A stretch of 41,146 nt of DNA. Source: DASRCB01 sp035653295 (GTDB taxonomy: Bacteria; Acidobacteriota; Terriglobia; Bryobacterales; Bryobacteraceae). A model generated the notes under the pieces. That model was not told the DNA's origin. It did not search any database and saw only the letters and a program-made list of their open reading frames with translations. This document shows positions 7,490 to 16,112 of this stretch, in pieces. The first letter of the stretch is position 1. Every line of letters starts with the position of its first letter. The translations under genes were made by a program, and so were the position numbers. Location: NCBI GenBank assembly GCA_035653295.1, contig DASRCB010000204.1, positions 1 to 41,146 on the forward strand, read 5' to 3'.

Positions 7490-10400
7490 TCCCACGCGCA
7501 TAATGAATCGACGTACGCCGCCGAGCCGTCGCGCAGCCAGCCGTCGAGCTGCGCCGGTTCTTTCAGCTGCTGTCCTCGCGTCCGCGGGACCACCACGAAG
7601 CGGCAGTCCAGCTCGGGGAGCGCGGTCATATCGCCCCAGAGCTTTTCGAACTGCGAAACGGGAAAGATGTCCTCCTGGCCTTTGCCCCAGCGCTTCTTTA
7701 CATCCTTGATCGTGATGTAAGTGGGCACGCGCGCGGAAGCCCGGCGCACGGCCGCCGTAACTCTGGCCTCATCGCCCAGATCTCCGCGGCCGAGTTCGAA
7801 AAACGCGAGCACGCGATCGATGTCGATCCACATGGTGTTGCTGTTGTAGTAAGCGAGGCGTGACTCGATCTCTTCGCCGGGCAGCGCCAGACCCTCCACG
7901 ATGCGCACGCGCCCGTCCACGCGGGCGATGCCGCCGCCGCGATCGTCGAACTGGCGGGCGATGGCTTCAACGCTCATGACGGCGCCCTGTTCGATGTGCC
8001 AGCCGAGAAGCGCGGGATCGACGTCCGCGCCAACCGTGTCGATATTGTGCAGCATCAGCCAGCGCAGCGCGCGCCGCTCCTCGAGCATGCGCGCGAGCAC
8101 GCCGTTGCGCAGCATGTTCGGCAGCTCGTACCAGTGTCCGGTAGGGTGCAGGCACTGCCCAGGAAGGTTGTCCGTGTAGTCGCTGCCTTCGCCCGCCTGC
8201 TCCGCCCAGCCGATGAGGGCGGCCTGCAGGCTCTCGCGGACCTTCTGCCTCTGCTCGTCGAGGATCTGCTGCGGCATCTCCTGCCAGGCGAACCGCAGAT
8301 CGCGCGCCATGGGGACAAGCCGAAGACCGACGCTGCGGCCGGGCGAGAGATACAGCGGTCCTTCGTAACCGAGATCGCCGACATACTGCGCAACGGCGTC
8401 GTGCGTCAGCCAGCTGGTGGTAATGACATGCGGAAGGGGAGCGCCCGCGAGCCGGGACGTGCGGCGGTTCTTTGCCAGGTGCACTTCGATAAAGCTGCGG
8501 TAGCGCCCGGCGAAGCGGCAAAACGGATTCAGCGCCTTGACTACACCCGCGCCGCGGGTCCAGCGCGTTCCGGCCCCCGCGGCGAGAGTGAGCACGGCGA
8601 CTTCGCCGCGGGCCAGCGCCTCCCGCCCCGTTTTCGCCGCGGACTGCGGAATCTCGGAATACCCCGCCAGATCACCAGCCCCCACGTCTTCGATGCGGCT
8701 GCTGGCGGGCAGGCGGTTCTGCGCCAGACCGATTCGGCCGGCCCGCAGGTCGGCCTGGATCCGCTCATGCTGGATGCGATCGAAGCCGTTCTCCTCGAGC
8801 AACTGCGCCAGAGTGCGGTTTCCGTTTGCGGCGGCGGATGCGCGCGGCATCAGGTGCTCGAACACGTCGTGGACCATGCCGGCCAGTTCGGGAACGGTCC
8901 GGCAGGCTTCGCCGAAATGATCCAGTTCCGCGCGCCGCGATGCAGGCAGCAGGCGCGGCTCCAGGCGCAACAGCCCGGGCACGACGAAACGGTAATATTC
9001 GGCGGGCATCAGCGCGTCGGCGCCTTCGAAGAATCCGGCCTCCGTCCCGCGATCGTTAATTCGGAAGTCATACACCACCGGATCCATGGCAAAGGGCACG
9101 GCGCGTTCGAGGCCGCGCTTGGTATCGAGCATGATGTCCCGCAACCGCCCACGCCCGCGCTGCTGGTCTTCAGGGCGGAAGATGAAGCCCATTCCGCCGC
9201 CGGACATTCCGCCGAGCATCCAGAACCCGCGAAAGGCCTCTCCCATCGCGCCGGAGATGCGCTCGATGATCGTTTCCGTGTAGAGGTTCGATGCCCAGGG
9301 AATGATGGTCTGAAGAGGGCCGAAGAAATTGCGCTGTGTCGCTTCTCCCAGGCGGTCGACCGCGCCGGAGCGCAGCAGGCCGACGATCTCGTCGAATATG
9401 CGGATCGCTTCCTGCCGGCCGCGCCATTCGGCTTCCGAACGCAGCAGGTATTTCTCCGTGACCATCTCGAGAATGGGGCCGACATCCTGGGCCATACCGC
9501 CGTGCACCAGCACGAGGCTGTCCTGAAGCCGGCGGCGCGTTTCGTCGCCGACCTCACTGGAATCGAGCACATGGTGTTGCGGCAACAGGCGGCCACGGCT
9601 GACGCCGTACTCGGGGTCACCCTCGGCGGCGCACGCGCCTTCGATCATTTTGATGCCGGGCCACAACCCGCCGGAATCCTGCCATCCGCCTCCCGACCCG
9701 CCAAGCCACTCGCCAAGGATCGCGCGCGCCGCGACGAGGCGGCGATCGCGTTCCGCTAGTCCGCCGGTAAGCGAGTGAATCTGGTTCGTCGCGCGCATGC
9801 AAACGGAGATGAGGCACGCCAGCAGGTTGGTGGAGACCGCCAGGCGGGAACCCTTTGGAATATCGCGGACGCGGCTTACCAGCTCGATTCCGCGCCCCGG
9901 ACCGGCGAGACGGGCCAGCAGCGCGGGCAAAGGCTGATCGGCCCCTTCCAGCCCCTGCGGCACAATTCCCGCCGCGATTACCGCCGCTTTCAGCAGACCC
10001 AGGTAATCGCGCGCGAAATCGAACACTTCGTCGAGGCTGCAGATGTCCGCGCTAACTCCGAGGTCCACGCTGGCGAGGCGCAGGACGGGCTCGTCAATGA
10101 CGCGGAAATACGCCTCGACGGGCGGTTGCGGGTCGGCCGCGCCACTCTCCGGCGAAACCGCCAGATCGATGGAGACGTTCAGCACCCGCGCGCCTTCCGG
10201 AAAATCCATGCCGAGGAAGAAAATGTCGCTCCAGCCGCTGTGGGTGAGGTCCATGCGCACCGGCGTGCGCTCGCGCAGAATGGGGAAAAGCTGTGTCGCC
10301 GGCGAACGGCGCAGCAGCTCCGGGCGGATGCTCAGCGGATAATCGGCGGGGTGGCCGGTGCGCGACATCCACTGGTTGCCGCGGACCGCGCGGACACTGC

Positions 10401-10788
10401 GGCGGACCTGCCCGGCCAGCGTTTGGAACGCGAGTCCCTGATACGCCGCGGCCAGAGCGCTGGATATGGAGGCCGACGGTGGCTCGGCGGCCAAAACGCC
10501 GATGGCGTCCTCGAAGCGGCGCCTGAGGATATGCAGCGTGGCGGCCCAGGGAATCGCGCCCGTGGGAGGGAAGCCGGCCTTCGACGGCAGATGAAAACGA
10601 TGGATGGCGTAGAGGAAAAGCGCTGCGCGAACCCGTTCGTAGAGATTCTCACTGGCGCGGCGGAAACGGTCGAGCGCGGCGCACTCGGCAAGCAGCGCGT
10701 GGGCTTCCAGCGGGCGGCAGACGGCATCGAGGGCGCGGTTGCGAAACTCGGGATCCGTGCTGGTGATGATGCGAACCAGCTCGCTCAT
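7486..10788 (-). CDS. Bifunctional GHMP-type sugar kinase / UDP-sugar pyrophosphorylase-like fusion
   Basis: A 1100-residue protein with two recognisable halves. The kinase half has 'RMDLTHSGWSD' (178-188, like fucokinase GRxDLxGGWSD), 'VLNVSIDLAV' (202-211), the ATP-loop motif 'PKGSRLAVSTNLL' (311-323) and the C-terminal GHMP glycine motif 'GGMSGGGMGF' (526-535). The C-terminal half begins near 725 with 'VLTLAAGAGTRW' (732-743), the nucleotide loop of the UDP-glucose pyrophosphorylase family. It continues with 'PHVITTSWLTHDA' (786-798) and a C-terminal stretch typical of the same fold. The first 170 residues are helical and unassigned. A salvage enzyme that phosphorylates a free sugar and then activates it with a nucleotide is inferred. 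The domain order is the reverse of Bacteroides FKP. The sugar is unknown. The start overlaps the upstream nucleotidyltransferase stop as ATGA. Confidence 0.8.
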   Translation of the reverse strand: MSELVRIITSTDPEFRNRALDAVCRPLEAHALLAECAALDRFRRASENLYERVRAALFLYAIHRFHLPSKAGFPPTGAIPWAATLHILRRRFEDAIGVLAAEPPSASISSALAAAYQGLAFQTLAGQVRRSVRAVRGNQWMSRTGHPADYPLSIRPELLRRSPATQLFPILRERTPVRMDLTHSGWSDIFFLGMDFPEGARVLNVSIDLAVSPESGAADPQPPVEAYFRVIDEPVLRLASVDLGVSADICSLDEVFDFARDYLGLLKAAVIAAGIVPQGLEGADQPLPALLARLAGPGRGIELVSRVRDIPKGSRLAVSTNLLACLISVCMRATNQIHSLTGGLAERDRRLVAARAILGEWLGGSGGGWQDSGGLWPGIKMIEGACAAEGDPEYGVSRGRLLPQHHVLDSSEVGDETRRRLQDSLVLVHGGMAQDVGPILEMVTEKYLLRSEAEWRGRQEAIRIFDEIVGLLRSGAVDRLGEATQRNFFGPLQTIIPWASNLYTETIIERISGAMGEAFRGFWMLGGMSGGGMGFIFRPEDQQRGRGRLRDIMLDTKRGLERAVPFAMDPVVYDFRINDRGTEAGFFEGADALMPAEYYRFVVPGLLRLEPRLLPASRRAELDHFGEACRTVPELAGMVHDVFEHLMPRASAAANGNRTLAQLLEENGFDRIQHERIQADLRAGRIGLAQNRLPASSRIEDVGAGDLAGYSEIPQSAAKTGREALARGEVAVLTLAAGAGTRWTRGAGVVKALNPFCRFAGRYRSFIEVHLAKNRRTSRLAGAPLPHVITTSWLTHDAVAQYVGDLGYEGPLYLSPGRSVGLRLVPMARDLRFAWQEMPQQILDEQRQKVRESLQAALIGWAEQAGEGSDYTDNLPGQCLHPTGHWYELPNMLRNGVLARMLEERRALRWLMLHNIDTVGADVDPALLGWHIEQGAVMSVEAIARQFDDRGGGIARVDGRVRIVEGLALPGEEIESRLAYYNSNTMWIDIDRVLAFFELGRGDLGDEARVTAAVRRASARVPTYITIKDVKKRWGKGQEDIFPVSQFEKLWGDMTALPELDCRFVVVPRTRGQQLKEPAQLDGWLRDGSAAYVDSLCAWD

Positions 10789-11648
10789 GCGCGTGCCCGG
10801 CTGTCGGCGCGATCGGCTTCTCCGGCGAGCAACTCGACCAGGCGCGCCAGAATGTCCGAGCGGTCGCGGCCATTCAGCGCGAGCGCGAGCTGTGCGTTCA
10901 ATAACCCATAGCGCACGCCGACATCGAAGCGCTGATTGCGCTCTTCCAGAGCAAGATACTGCTCCCGCCGCGCGAGCTGCGCCAGGGCCGGCGACAGCGA
11001 TACCGGCTGCTCGCTTTCATTCAGAGTCTTTTCGAGAATGTCCATGACCAGGGGCGTGAGCGCGTGCACGCCGAAGAAGCACAGATAATGGCCGGCGCGC
11101 AGGCCGGGCACGATGAGCTCCTGCTCGGCTTCGGTCGGGGTTGGCTTTTCAATGACCGTGTCGATGCGGTAAAGCCCCGCCGGACCTGGCAGCCGCTGAC
11201 CGCCTACCGTACCGAAACGGCCGATTTCGTTCTCTCGCGTACTTTGAACCGCGGAGACGGAGCACTCTTCGCGTTCTGCAAGTTCGATGGTGTTCTGCGC
11301 GCAGCGGCGGCCGCCGGCGCCGACGTAGACGTGGTCGCCGACAACATGCAGGAATGCGTCACCGCCGGTGAACCCGCGCGCGCACCACAGCGCATGGCCG
11401 TAGCCGCGCGGCTCATGCTGCACCACGAAGTGGATGCGGCCGGCCAGATCTCCCGCGGCCTGGGCGTAGGCGGCTTCATCGCCGGGTGCAACCACGATGC
11501 AGGCCTGCTCGACGCTGCCGCAGAGCGACTCTTCCAGCAGCATGCGAAGGAGCGGCTTCTCGACGCCATCGCGGTCGACGAGCGTTTGCAGAGGAAGCGT
11601 GCGCTGGTTGCGCCCGGCCGCGGTAATGACGGCTTTGGTGATCTTCAA
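10785..11648 (-). CDS. GalU-like sugar-phosphate nucleotidyltransferase
   Basis: The segments 'AVITAAGRNQRTLPLQTLVD...KPLLRMLLEE' (residues about 5-38), 'GYGHALWCAR', 'VVGDHVYVG', 'VIEKPTPTEAE' and 'GLRAGHYLCFFGVHAL' follow the order found in UTP-glucose-1-phosphate uridylyltransferases. The normal AAGxGTR loop reads AAGRNQR here, so the triphosphate loop is altered and substrate or activity may differ. I choose the TTG at 11648 (LKITKAVITAAG) because homology begins there; the frame stays open upstream into a region without homology. The product has 287 residues. It overlaps the kinase-pyrophosphorylase gene by ATGA, so the two are very likely one pathway. The gene is divergent from the winged-helix gene with a 76-bp gap that must hold both promoters. 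Confidence 0.75.
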   Translation of the reverse strand: MKITKAVITAAGRNQRTLPLQTLVDRDGVEKPLLRMLLEESLCGSVEQACIVVAPGDEAAYAQAAGDLAGRIHFVVQHEPRGYGHALWCARGFTGGDAFLHVVGDHVYVGAGGRRCAQNTIELAEREECSVSAVQSTRENEIGRFGTVGGQRLPGPAGLYRIDTVIEKPTPTEAEQELIVPGLRAGHYLCFFGVHALTPLVMDILEKTLNESEQPVSLSPALAQLARREQYLALEERNQRFDVGVRYGLLNAQLALALNGRDRSDILARLVELLAGEADRADSRARA

Positions 11649-11724
11649 GGTTTCATGATATCGGGCGAGAGTAAGCTTCGTCGGGCGCGATGCGGCGATG
11701 GCGATGCGAAAATCGATGGTTCCT

Positions 11725-12747
11725 ATGCCACGCACGAGCGCTCGGCTCGAACTTTCCCGCGCGCAGATCCTTTCCGGCAGGCGGAACATCGGCGCGCTGG
11801 ACGAACGGCTGCCGCCCGGAGCGCGATCCCTGAGGGTGGCCGCGTGGGCCGGCCTGCAGGACTCATCGCCGCGCGCCGCACTGCTGTCGATCCATGCGCG
11901 CGTGAAGGGGGCGGCTCCGAACACGTGGGAGCATCCGTCGCTCGTGCAATTCTGGGGTCCGCGGTTCAGCGACTATGTGGTGGCCGCGAAAGACCTGCCG
12001 ATATTCTCGCTGGGGCGGCTGCCCGACGACGCACGAGGCCGTGCGCGGGCGTACGATACCGCCGACCGCCTTCGCGTCTTTCTCGATGGCCGGCGGATGC
12101 CCTTCGGCGAAGCGGGGCGTGGCATGGGCGTGATCCCCAATAGCTTGCGATACGCCGCTGCGACGGGTACAGTGCTGCTCCGCTGGGACGGAGCGCGCCA
12201 GCCGGTTGTCTGGACCGTGCCGCCGCCCGGCATGGACCCAACCCAGGCCCGTATTGAACTCGCCCGCCGCTATCTGCACGTGTTTGGTCCGGCGACGGCG
12301 GCCTCGTTCGCTCGCTGGGCCGGGATTCGCCCCTCGGAGGCAGTCTCGGCATTCGGGATCCTCAGCAACGCGGTGACTCCGGTGAGCACTCCGGTGGGCG
12401 ATCGCTGGATCCTTGCGGACGATGAGCCGGTGTTTCGGGCCCAGTCTGAGCCGGCGGCGCGAGTGGCGCGGCTACTGCCGAGCGGGGACGCCTGGTACCT
12501 GCTGTGGGGATCGGATCGGGAGATTCTGTTACCCGGCGCGAAGGAACGCGTGGAGCTGTGGACTTCGCGCGTCTGGCCCGGCGCGGTGCTGGTCGGCGGC
12601 GAAATCGTGGGAACGTGGCGCCGGTCGGGGCACGAGGTCTCGATTGGACTCTGGCGGAAGCTGTCGGTTATCGAGCGAGAGGCCGTTGAGACGGAGGCGG
12701 CCGGATTGCCACTGGGACTGGCACAGGTCTGTGTGCGTTGGCTTTGA
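11725..12747 (+). CDS. Winged-helix DNA-binding protein of the YcaQ/AlkZ-like family
   Basis: The protein matches the HTH_42 family: 'LSRAQILSGRRNIGALDERLP' at the N-terminus, 'LSIHARVKG', 'PSLVQFWGPRFSDYVVAAKDLPIFSLGRLP', 'ARRYLHVFGPATAASFARWAGI' (near residues 180-201) and 'WPGAVLVGGEIVGTWRR' near the C-terminus. Some relatives (AlkZ, YcaQ) are DNA glycosylases that unhook crosslinks, while many others are uncharacterised; I cannot assign activity. The start at ATG 11725 (MPRTSARLELS) is chosen because homology begins there. An in-frame ATG at 11698 would add nine residues. The gene is 340 residues long and ends near a small palindrome before the convergent GH51 gene. Confidence 0.75.
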   Translation: MPRTSARLELSRAQILSGRRNIGALDERLPPGARSLRVAAWAGLQDSSPRAALLSIHARVKGAAPNTWEHPSLVQFWGPRFSDYVVAAKDLPIFSLGRLPDDARGRARAYDTADRLRVFLDGRRMPFGEAGRGMGVIPNSLRYAAATGTVLLRWDGARQPVVWTVPPPGMDPTQARIELARRYLHVFGPATAASFARWAGIRPSEAVSAFGILSNAVTPVSTPVGDRWILADDEPVFRAQSEPAARVARLLPSGDAWYLLWGSDREILLPGAKERVELWTSRVWPGAVLVGGEIVGTWRRSGHEVSIGLWRKLSVIEREAVETEAAGLPLGLAQVCVRWL

Positions 12748-12751
12748 GCGC

Positions 12752-12763
12752 GGGCTCAAGCCC
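12752..12763. repeat. Short palindrome GGGCT-CA-AGCCC between convergent genes
   Basis: Perfect 5-bp arms with a 2-base centre lie in the 36-bp gap between the winged-helix gene and the GH51 gene. No U-run follows on either strand, so it is a poor intrinsic terminator. The core resembles the other intergenic palindromes at 29290, 35803 and 36731. Confidence 0.4.
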
Positions 12764-12783
12764 CCCGACACAAAAAGAAGCAC

Positions 12784-14643
12784 CTAATGCAGTTCGAGCA
12801 CGTTTATCGACAGCGGATCGAAGTGAAGGTTGGTCAATTCATGCTCAATGGGCACGATCTGCTCGGGGTTTTCGATTGAATTGGTCTGGGCGGGCGACGC
12901 TGCTTTGAGCGTCCATGCCTTTGCGGCGCCCGAAATTGCCGGATTTACGGTCAGATCGAGCGGGACGGTGGAAGCATTTACGACTTTCAGGTATATGAGG
13001 CCGGATTTAGAATCGCGCGTCGCGGAATAAAACACGCGCGGATCGCTGCTCTGCAGGTTACCGCTCAGAATTTCATCGCCGATATGGTTACTGAAGAGAA
13101 CCTGGGCGTAGTAGCTCGGCGAACCGTAGCTGCGTAGAGTGTTATAGCCGATCAGGTCGGTGGACCACTGCATGCCGCCGGGCTCGACATTCACGAACAG
13201 AGGAGCGTAGCAGGACATGACAATGAGATCGCTGTTGCGCTCGAGGCCGGTCATCCAGGCAGCGTCTCCCAAAGCCGCGTTCATGTCCGGCGTAGGCGTC
13301 CCCTCGCGCGTCGCCCATTCTCCGACAAAAATCTTTGGTCCGCTCCGATCGGCGCTGTCGTACTGACCGGCGTTGGCGAACATCTCATCCGCGCGCCGGT
13401 AATAGTGCTCGTCGAGAACATCGGGCCTTGTTGTTTTGACCTTCGTCGTGGCGATCACCTGAAGGTTGGGATACTTCGCCTTGATTGCCTTATAAAACTG
13501 GGCGAACCTGCCGTCATAGCTGCCTGACCGGTCGAAGAAGTCTTCGTTGCCAATCTCGACGTACCGCAGAGGAAAGGCAGCCGCATGCCCGTTTTTGGCG
13601 CGCTCCCCGCCCCAACGCGTGGAGGCGTCTCCGGTGACGTACTCGATTTCATCCAGCGCATCCTGTACATACGGCTGCAACGCCGCGCCCGGATCAACGT
13701 GCTGTCCCCGGAGCGAGTATCCGGCGTAGACCGCCAATACCGGCTGCATGTGCAGGTCCTCGCACCACTCGAGGAACTCCAGCAGACCGAAACCGTCGCT
13801 GGACGGGTAATGCCAGGGTGAGAAATGTCCCGGGCGGTCCGCCGGCGGCCCCAGGGTTTTCTTCCAGTCAAAGCGCTCCGCAATGGTGTCGCCTTCGAGG
13901 TAGTTGCCTCCCGGAAACCGGAGGAAGGCAGGTTTCATCGCCGCCATTTTCTCCATCAGGTCGATTCGGGTCCCGTTATCGCGGCCGTGATAAGCGGGCG
14001 GCCGAAGCGACACGTAATCGAGCCAAACCGTGCCCGAATGCGCAAAACTCAGGACGAAGCGATTCGAGGCCGAGACCGCCACGTCAGGGCCCGTTGTCAG
14101 TTCCAGATCGAATTCGCGCCAGTCGGCGGCGATCGCCGGACCGGCAGCCGTGGCGAGGGGCTTGCCCGTATCGTTGCTGACGATGCTTGCCGTCATCGCA
14201 CCGACACCCTGCCCTTTCGCGTAGATAGTTGCCCGGTAAGTGCTGGACGGCCTTACCGGTATTCCCCAGTAGCCTTCGTTTCCGAGCGCCGCGGCGTTTT
14301 GCGCGTCGGCCTGTTCAATATCGACCCGCAGCGAGACCTTTCGCGATGGCAGGCGGTAGACCGAGGTGTCCACTTTCAGCGACACCCGCGCGTTGCCCTG
14401 CGGCATGACGAACCAATGCGCGGGCTCGTCCCAGCCAGGCACGACCATGGGAGTTCGAATGAGCTGCGCATAAAGGCCGCCTTCATAGGAGTAGTTGATT
14501 TCCTCGGTCATCAGTCCGTACAGGGTTGGACTGACCTTTCCCTTCGGATGCGTGAGGTCGAGGGTCAGGGTGGCCTTGTTCTGCGCACACAAACTGAGCG
14601 CGCCCACCACGATGCAGAGCAGGAGAGATCGCATGTTCTTCAA
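12784..14643 (-). CDS. Secreted GH51 alpha-L-arabinofuranosidase with carbohydrate-binding insert
   Basis: Releases arabinofuranosyl side chains from hemicellulose or pectin. The N-terminus is a signal peptide (MRSLLLCIVVGALSLCAQ). GH51 hallmarks are 'SPTLYGLMTEEINYSYEGGLYAQLIRT' (residues 38-64), 'LRFPGGNYLEG' (241-251), 'YVEIGNEDFF' (361-370) with the acid/base Glu367, and 'FVGEWATREG' (439-448) with nucleophile Glu442. Residues about 85-215 look like a CBM4/9-type beta sandwich inserted after the first strand, as in several acidobacterial and Bacteroides enzymes. The C-terminal 100 residues form the usual beta domain. Translation probably starts at TTG 14643, which overlaps the esterase stop as TTGA with GGAG five bases upstream; ATG 14634 is the alternative. 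Confidence 0.88.
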   Translation of the reverse strand: MKNMRSLLLCIVVGALSLCAQNKATLTLDLTHPKGKVSPTLYGLMTEEINYSYEGGLYAQLIRTPMVVPGWDEPAHWFVMPQGNARVSLKVDTSVYRLPSRKVSLRVDIEQADAQNAAALGNEGYWGIPVRPSSTYRATIYAKGQGVGAMTASIVSNDTGKPLATAAGPAIAADWREFDLELTTGPDVAVSASNRFVLSFAHSGTVWLDYVSLRPPAYHGRDNGTRIDLMEKMAAMKPAFLRFPGGNYLEGDTIAERFDWKKTLGPPADRPGHFSPWHYPSSDGFGLLEFLEWCEDLHMQPVLAVYAGYSLRGQHVDPGAALQPYVQDALDEIEYVTGDASTRWGGERAKNGHAAAFPLRYVEIGNEDFFDRSGSYDGRFAQFYKAIKAKYPNLQVIATTKVKTTRPDVLDEHYYRRADEMFANAGQYDSADRSGPKIFVGEWATREGTPTPDMNAALGDAAWMTGLERNSDLIVMSCYAPLFVNVEPGGMQWSTDLIGYNTLRSYGSPSYYAQVLFSNHIGDEILSGNLQSSDPRVFYSATRDSKSGLIYLKVVNASTVPLDLTVNPAISGAAKAWTLKAASPAQTNSIENPEQIVPIEHELTNLHFDPLSINVLELH

Positions 14644-15722
14644 TTGTGCTCCTGGGAAAGATGCTCGCTGAAGAAGGGGAGGACATGGTTCTGAAAGCGG
14701 TCGGCCACCGCGCTGGTGTGGGTTCCGGAATAGATCTCAAAGCCGTGCCGGATGCCGTACCGGTCGAGAATCTGGTGAAGCTTCTCGGTATCGAACCGCA
14801 GGTTATCCTGATCGCCCACGTCCATCGCAATACCGCGGTACCGTCGCAGGTTGTCGATGTACTGATCGACAAAGGCCAGCGGCGCATTGGCGGTCCATTT
14901 GGCCAGAACCTCAGGCTGGGGCACGCCGTCCTTTACAGGGAGGTCGAGATACAGCGGTGGATTCTTCGGGTCGGGCGACCAGGCCGCCGCGGTAGCCAGC
15001 TGCGCCCGGGCGAAAAACTGAAATTTCGCGGAGTCGGCGGGAGATTTGAGGCCGGCTACAGCTTCTTCGAAGGCCTTGTCACGAGCCGGATCCGCAGGTC
15101 CGGCCGGCCGCGGCGACATGCAGCACGGGCTCATGATGTACAGGCTTCCGAACACGTCAGGGTGTTTCATGCCGATGCGCGCCGCGCCGTATCCACCCAT
15201 GGAGTGGCCCACAAGACCTCGGCTCGAACGCTGGGGTATGGTCCGATAGTGGCCGTCGATCCAGGCTACTACATCGTGCGCAATAAACTGCTCGAAATCG
15301 CCTGTCGTAACGGAGCTGGAATACATCGAGCCGCCATAGCCTGTTTTCGAATCGGGCAGCACCACGATCATCTCCTTCGCGCCGGTGGCGAAAGCGCCTT
15401 CGATCGTCTGTGGGACGTGAATTTCGTGACTCCACTGCTCCGCGCCAATGGAATAGCCGTGCAGGGCGTAAACCACCGGGTAGCGCCGATGAGAATCGGT
15501 CTTGTACCCAGGCGGGAGGAAAACGATCACGTCGCGGTCGGCGGGTTCACCTTCGAGATTACCCTCGAGAGAAGCGCCGTGAATGCGAACATGCTCAACG
15601 AGCACTGGCCGGGCGCCGGGCACTACGGCAGGCGTCTCGGTCTGCACCTGTGCCGCGAGGGGCGTGCTCAGAGCAGCGGCGAGGATCATGAGCGGAGGCA
15701 CGGAGCGGATTATCGTCGACAT
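14640..15722 (-). CDS. Secreted Esterase-D-type alpha/beta hydrolase (CE1-like)
   Basis: A 360-residue exported protein with a signal peptide ending near AAQ (residue 25). It matches the putative esterase family (PF00756) that includes feruloyl and acetyl-xylan esterases: 'VFLPPGYKTD', 'YPVVYALHGY', the nucleophile elbow GHSMGG with Ser174, a likely acid Asp at 304 or 306 (DVGDQDN), and His335 (GTHTSA). The ATG at 15722 has a strong GGAGG four bases upstream. Its stop overlaps the start of the arabinofuranosidase, so both should be made together and act on the same plant or microbial polysaccharide outside the cytoplasm. The exact ester substrate cannot be told. Confidence 0.82.
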   Translation of the reverse strand: MSTIIRSVPPLMILAAALSTPLAAQVQTETPAVVPGARPVLVEHVRIHGASLEGNLEGEPADRDVIVFLPPGYKTDSHRRYPVVYALHGYSIGAEQWSHEIHVPQTIEGAFATGAKEMIVVLPDSKTGYGGSMYSSSVTTGDFEQFIAHDVVAWIDGHYRTIPQRSSRGLVGHSMGGYGAARIGMKHPDVFGSLYIMSPCCMSPRPAGPADPARDKAFEEAVAGLKSPADSAKFQFFARAQLATAAAWSPDPKNPPLYLDLPVKDGVPQPEVLAKWTANAPLAFVDQYIDNLRRYRGIAMDVGDQDNLRFDTEKLHQILDRYGIRHGFEIYSGTHTSAVADRFQNHVLPFFSEHLSQEHN

Positions 15723-16112
15723 TTGTCCTCCTCGAATCTACTACGCCGGAGGCAGCCGAGGCAGCCCTGGCGCGCCGGTCCAACATGCGTGGACGGCGGC
15801 CAGCACACAGGATTGCCGATTTCGGCCCGACAGCGCACCGGAATCCCGGCCTCAAGCCGAGACCGGCGGGTCGCTTGTATTCCGAAGCGCGCTCCGCGGG
15901 ATGCAAACGTTACGTCCGCGAAGATGCCGGGCGTTATCTCGAAATCCCGGCCCCTGCAGATTAGCCGGCTGATGTAATACCTGCATTCCTGCACGAAAGG
16001 GCTTGAATTGTTTTTATTGACTCCGCCGTGGAACAGGTGTAGCTTTTTCGTAAGCTCTCACCCGATTGGTTCGAGGCACGTCGGGATTGCGCGCCTCGAG
16101 GCAGGTGAATCG
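15723..16112. other. 390-bp intergenic region between divergent esterase and hemerythrin genes
   Basis: No convincing gene is present. A 94-codon open frame on the minus strand crosses into the esterase start and has no recognisable features. The right part (about 15995-16060) is distinctly AT-richer, with a T-run, and holds the candidate sigma-54 promoter. Promoters for both divergent units must lie here. Confidence 0.6.
16029..16044 (+). promoter_or_regulatory. Candidate sigma-54 promoter of the hemerythrin gene
   Basis: TGGAAC-N5-TAGCT matches the sigma-54 consensus TGGCAC-N5-TTGCW, with the invariant GG and GC dinucleotides correctly spaced and only two mismatches in the conserved positions. 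It lies 68 bases before the chosen ATG, which would leave a leader of about 55 bases. No enhancer site was identified. Confidence 0.35.

Noticed and set aside
7996..9759. A 587-codon open frame on the plus strand
   Set aside because: Antisense to the well-supported kinase-pyrophosphorylase gene, with no recognisable domain and a composition typical of a shadow frame.
12748..12783. Intrinsic terminator between the convergent winged-helix and GH51 genes
   Set aside because: The 5-bp hairpin is short and no T-run follows on either strand.
14646..15977. A 443-codon open frame on the plus strand
   Set aside because: Antisense to the esterase, whose catalytic motifs and Shine-Dalgarno site are clear.
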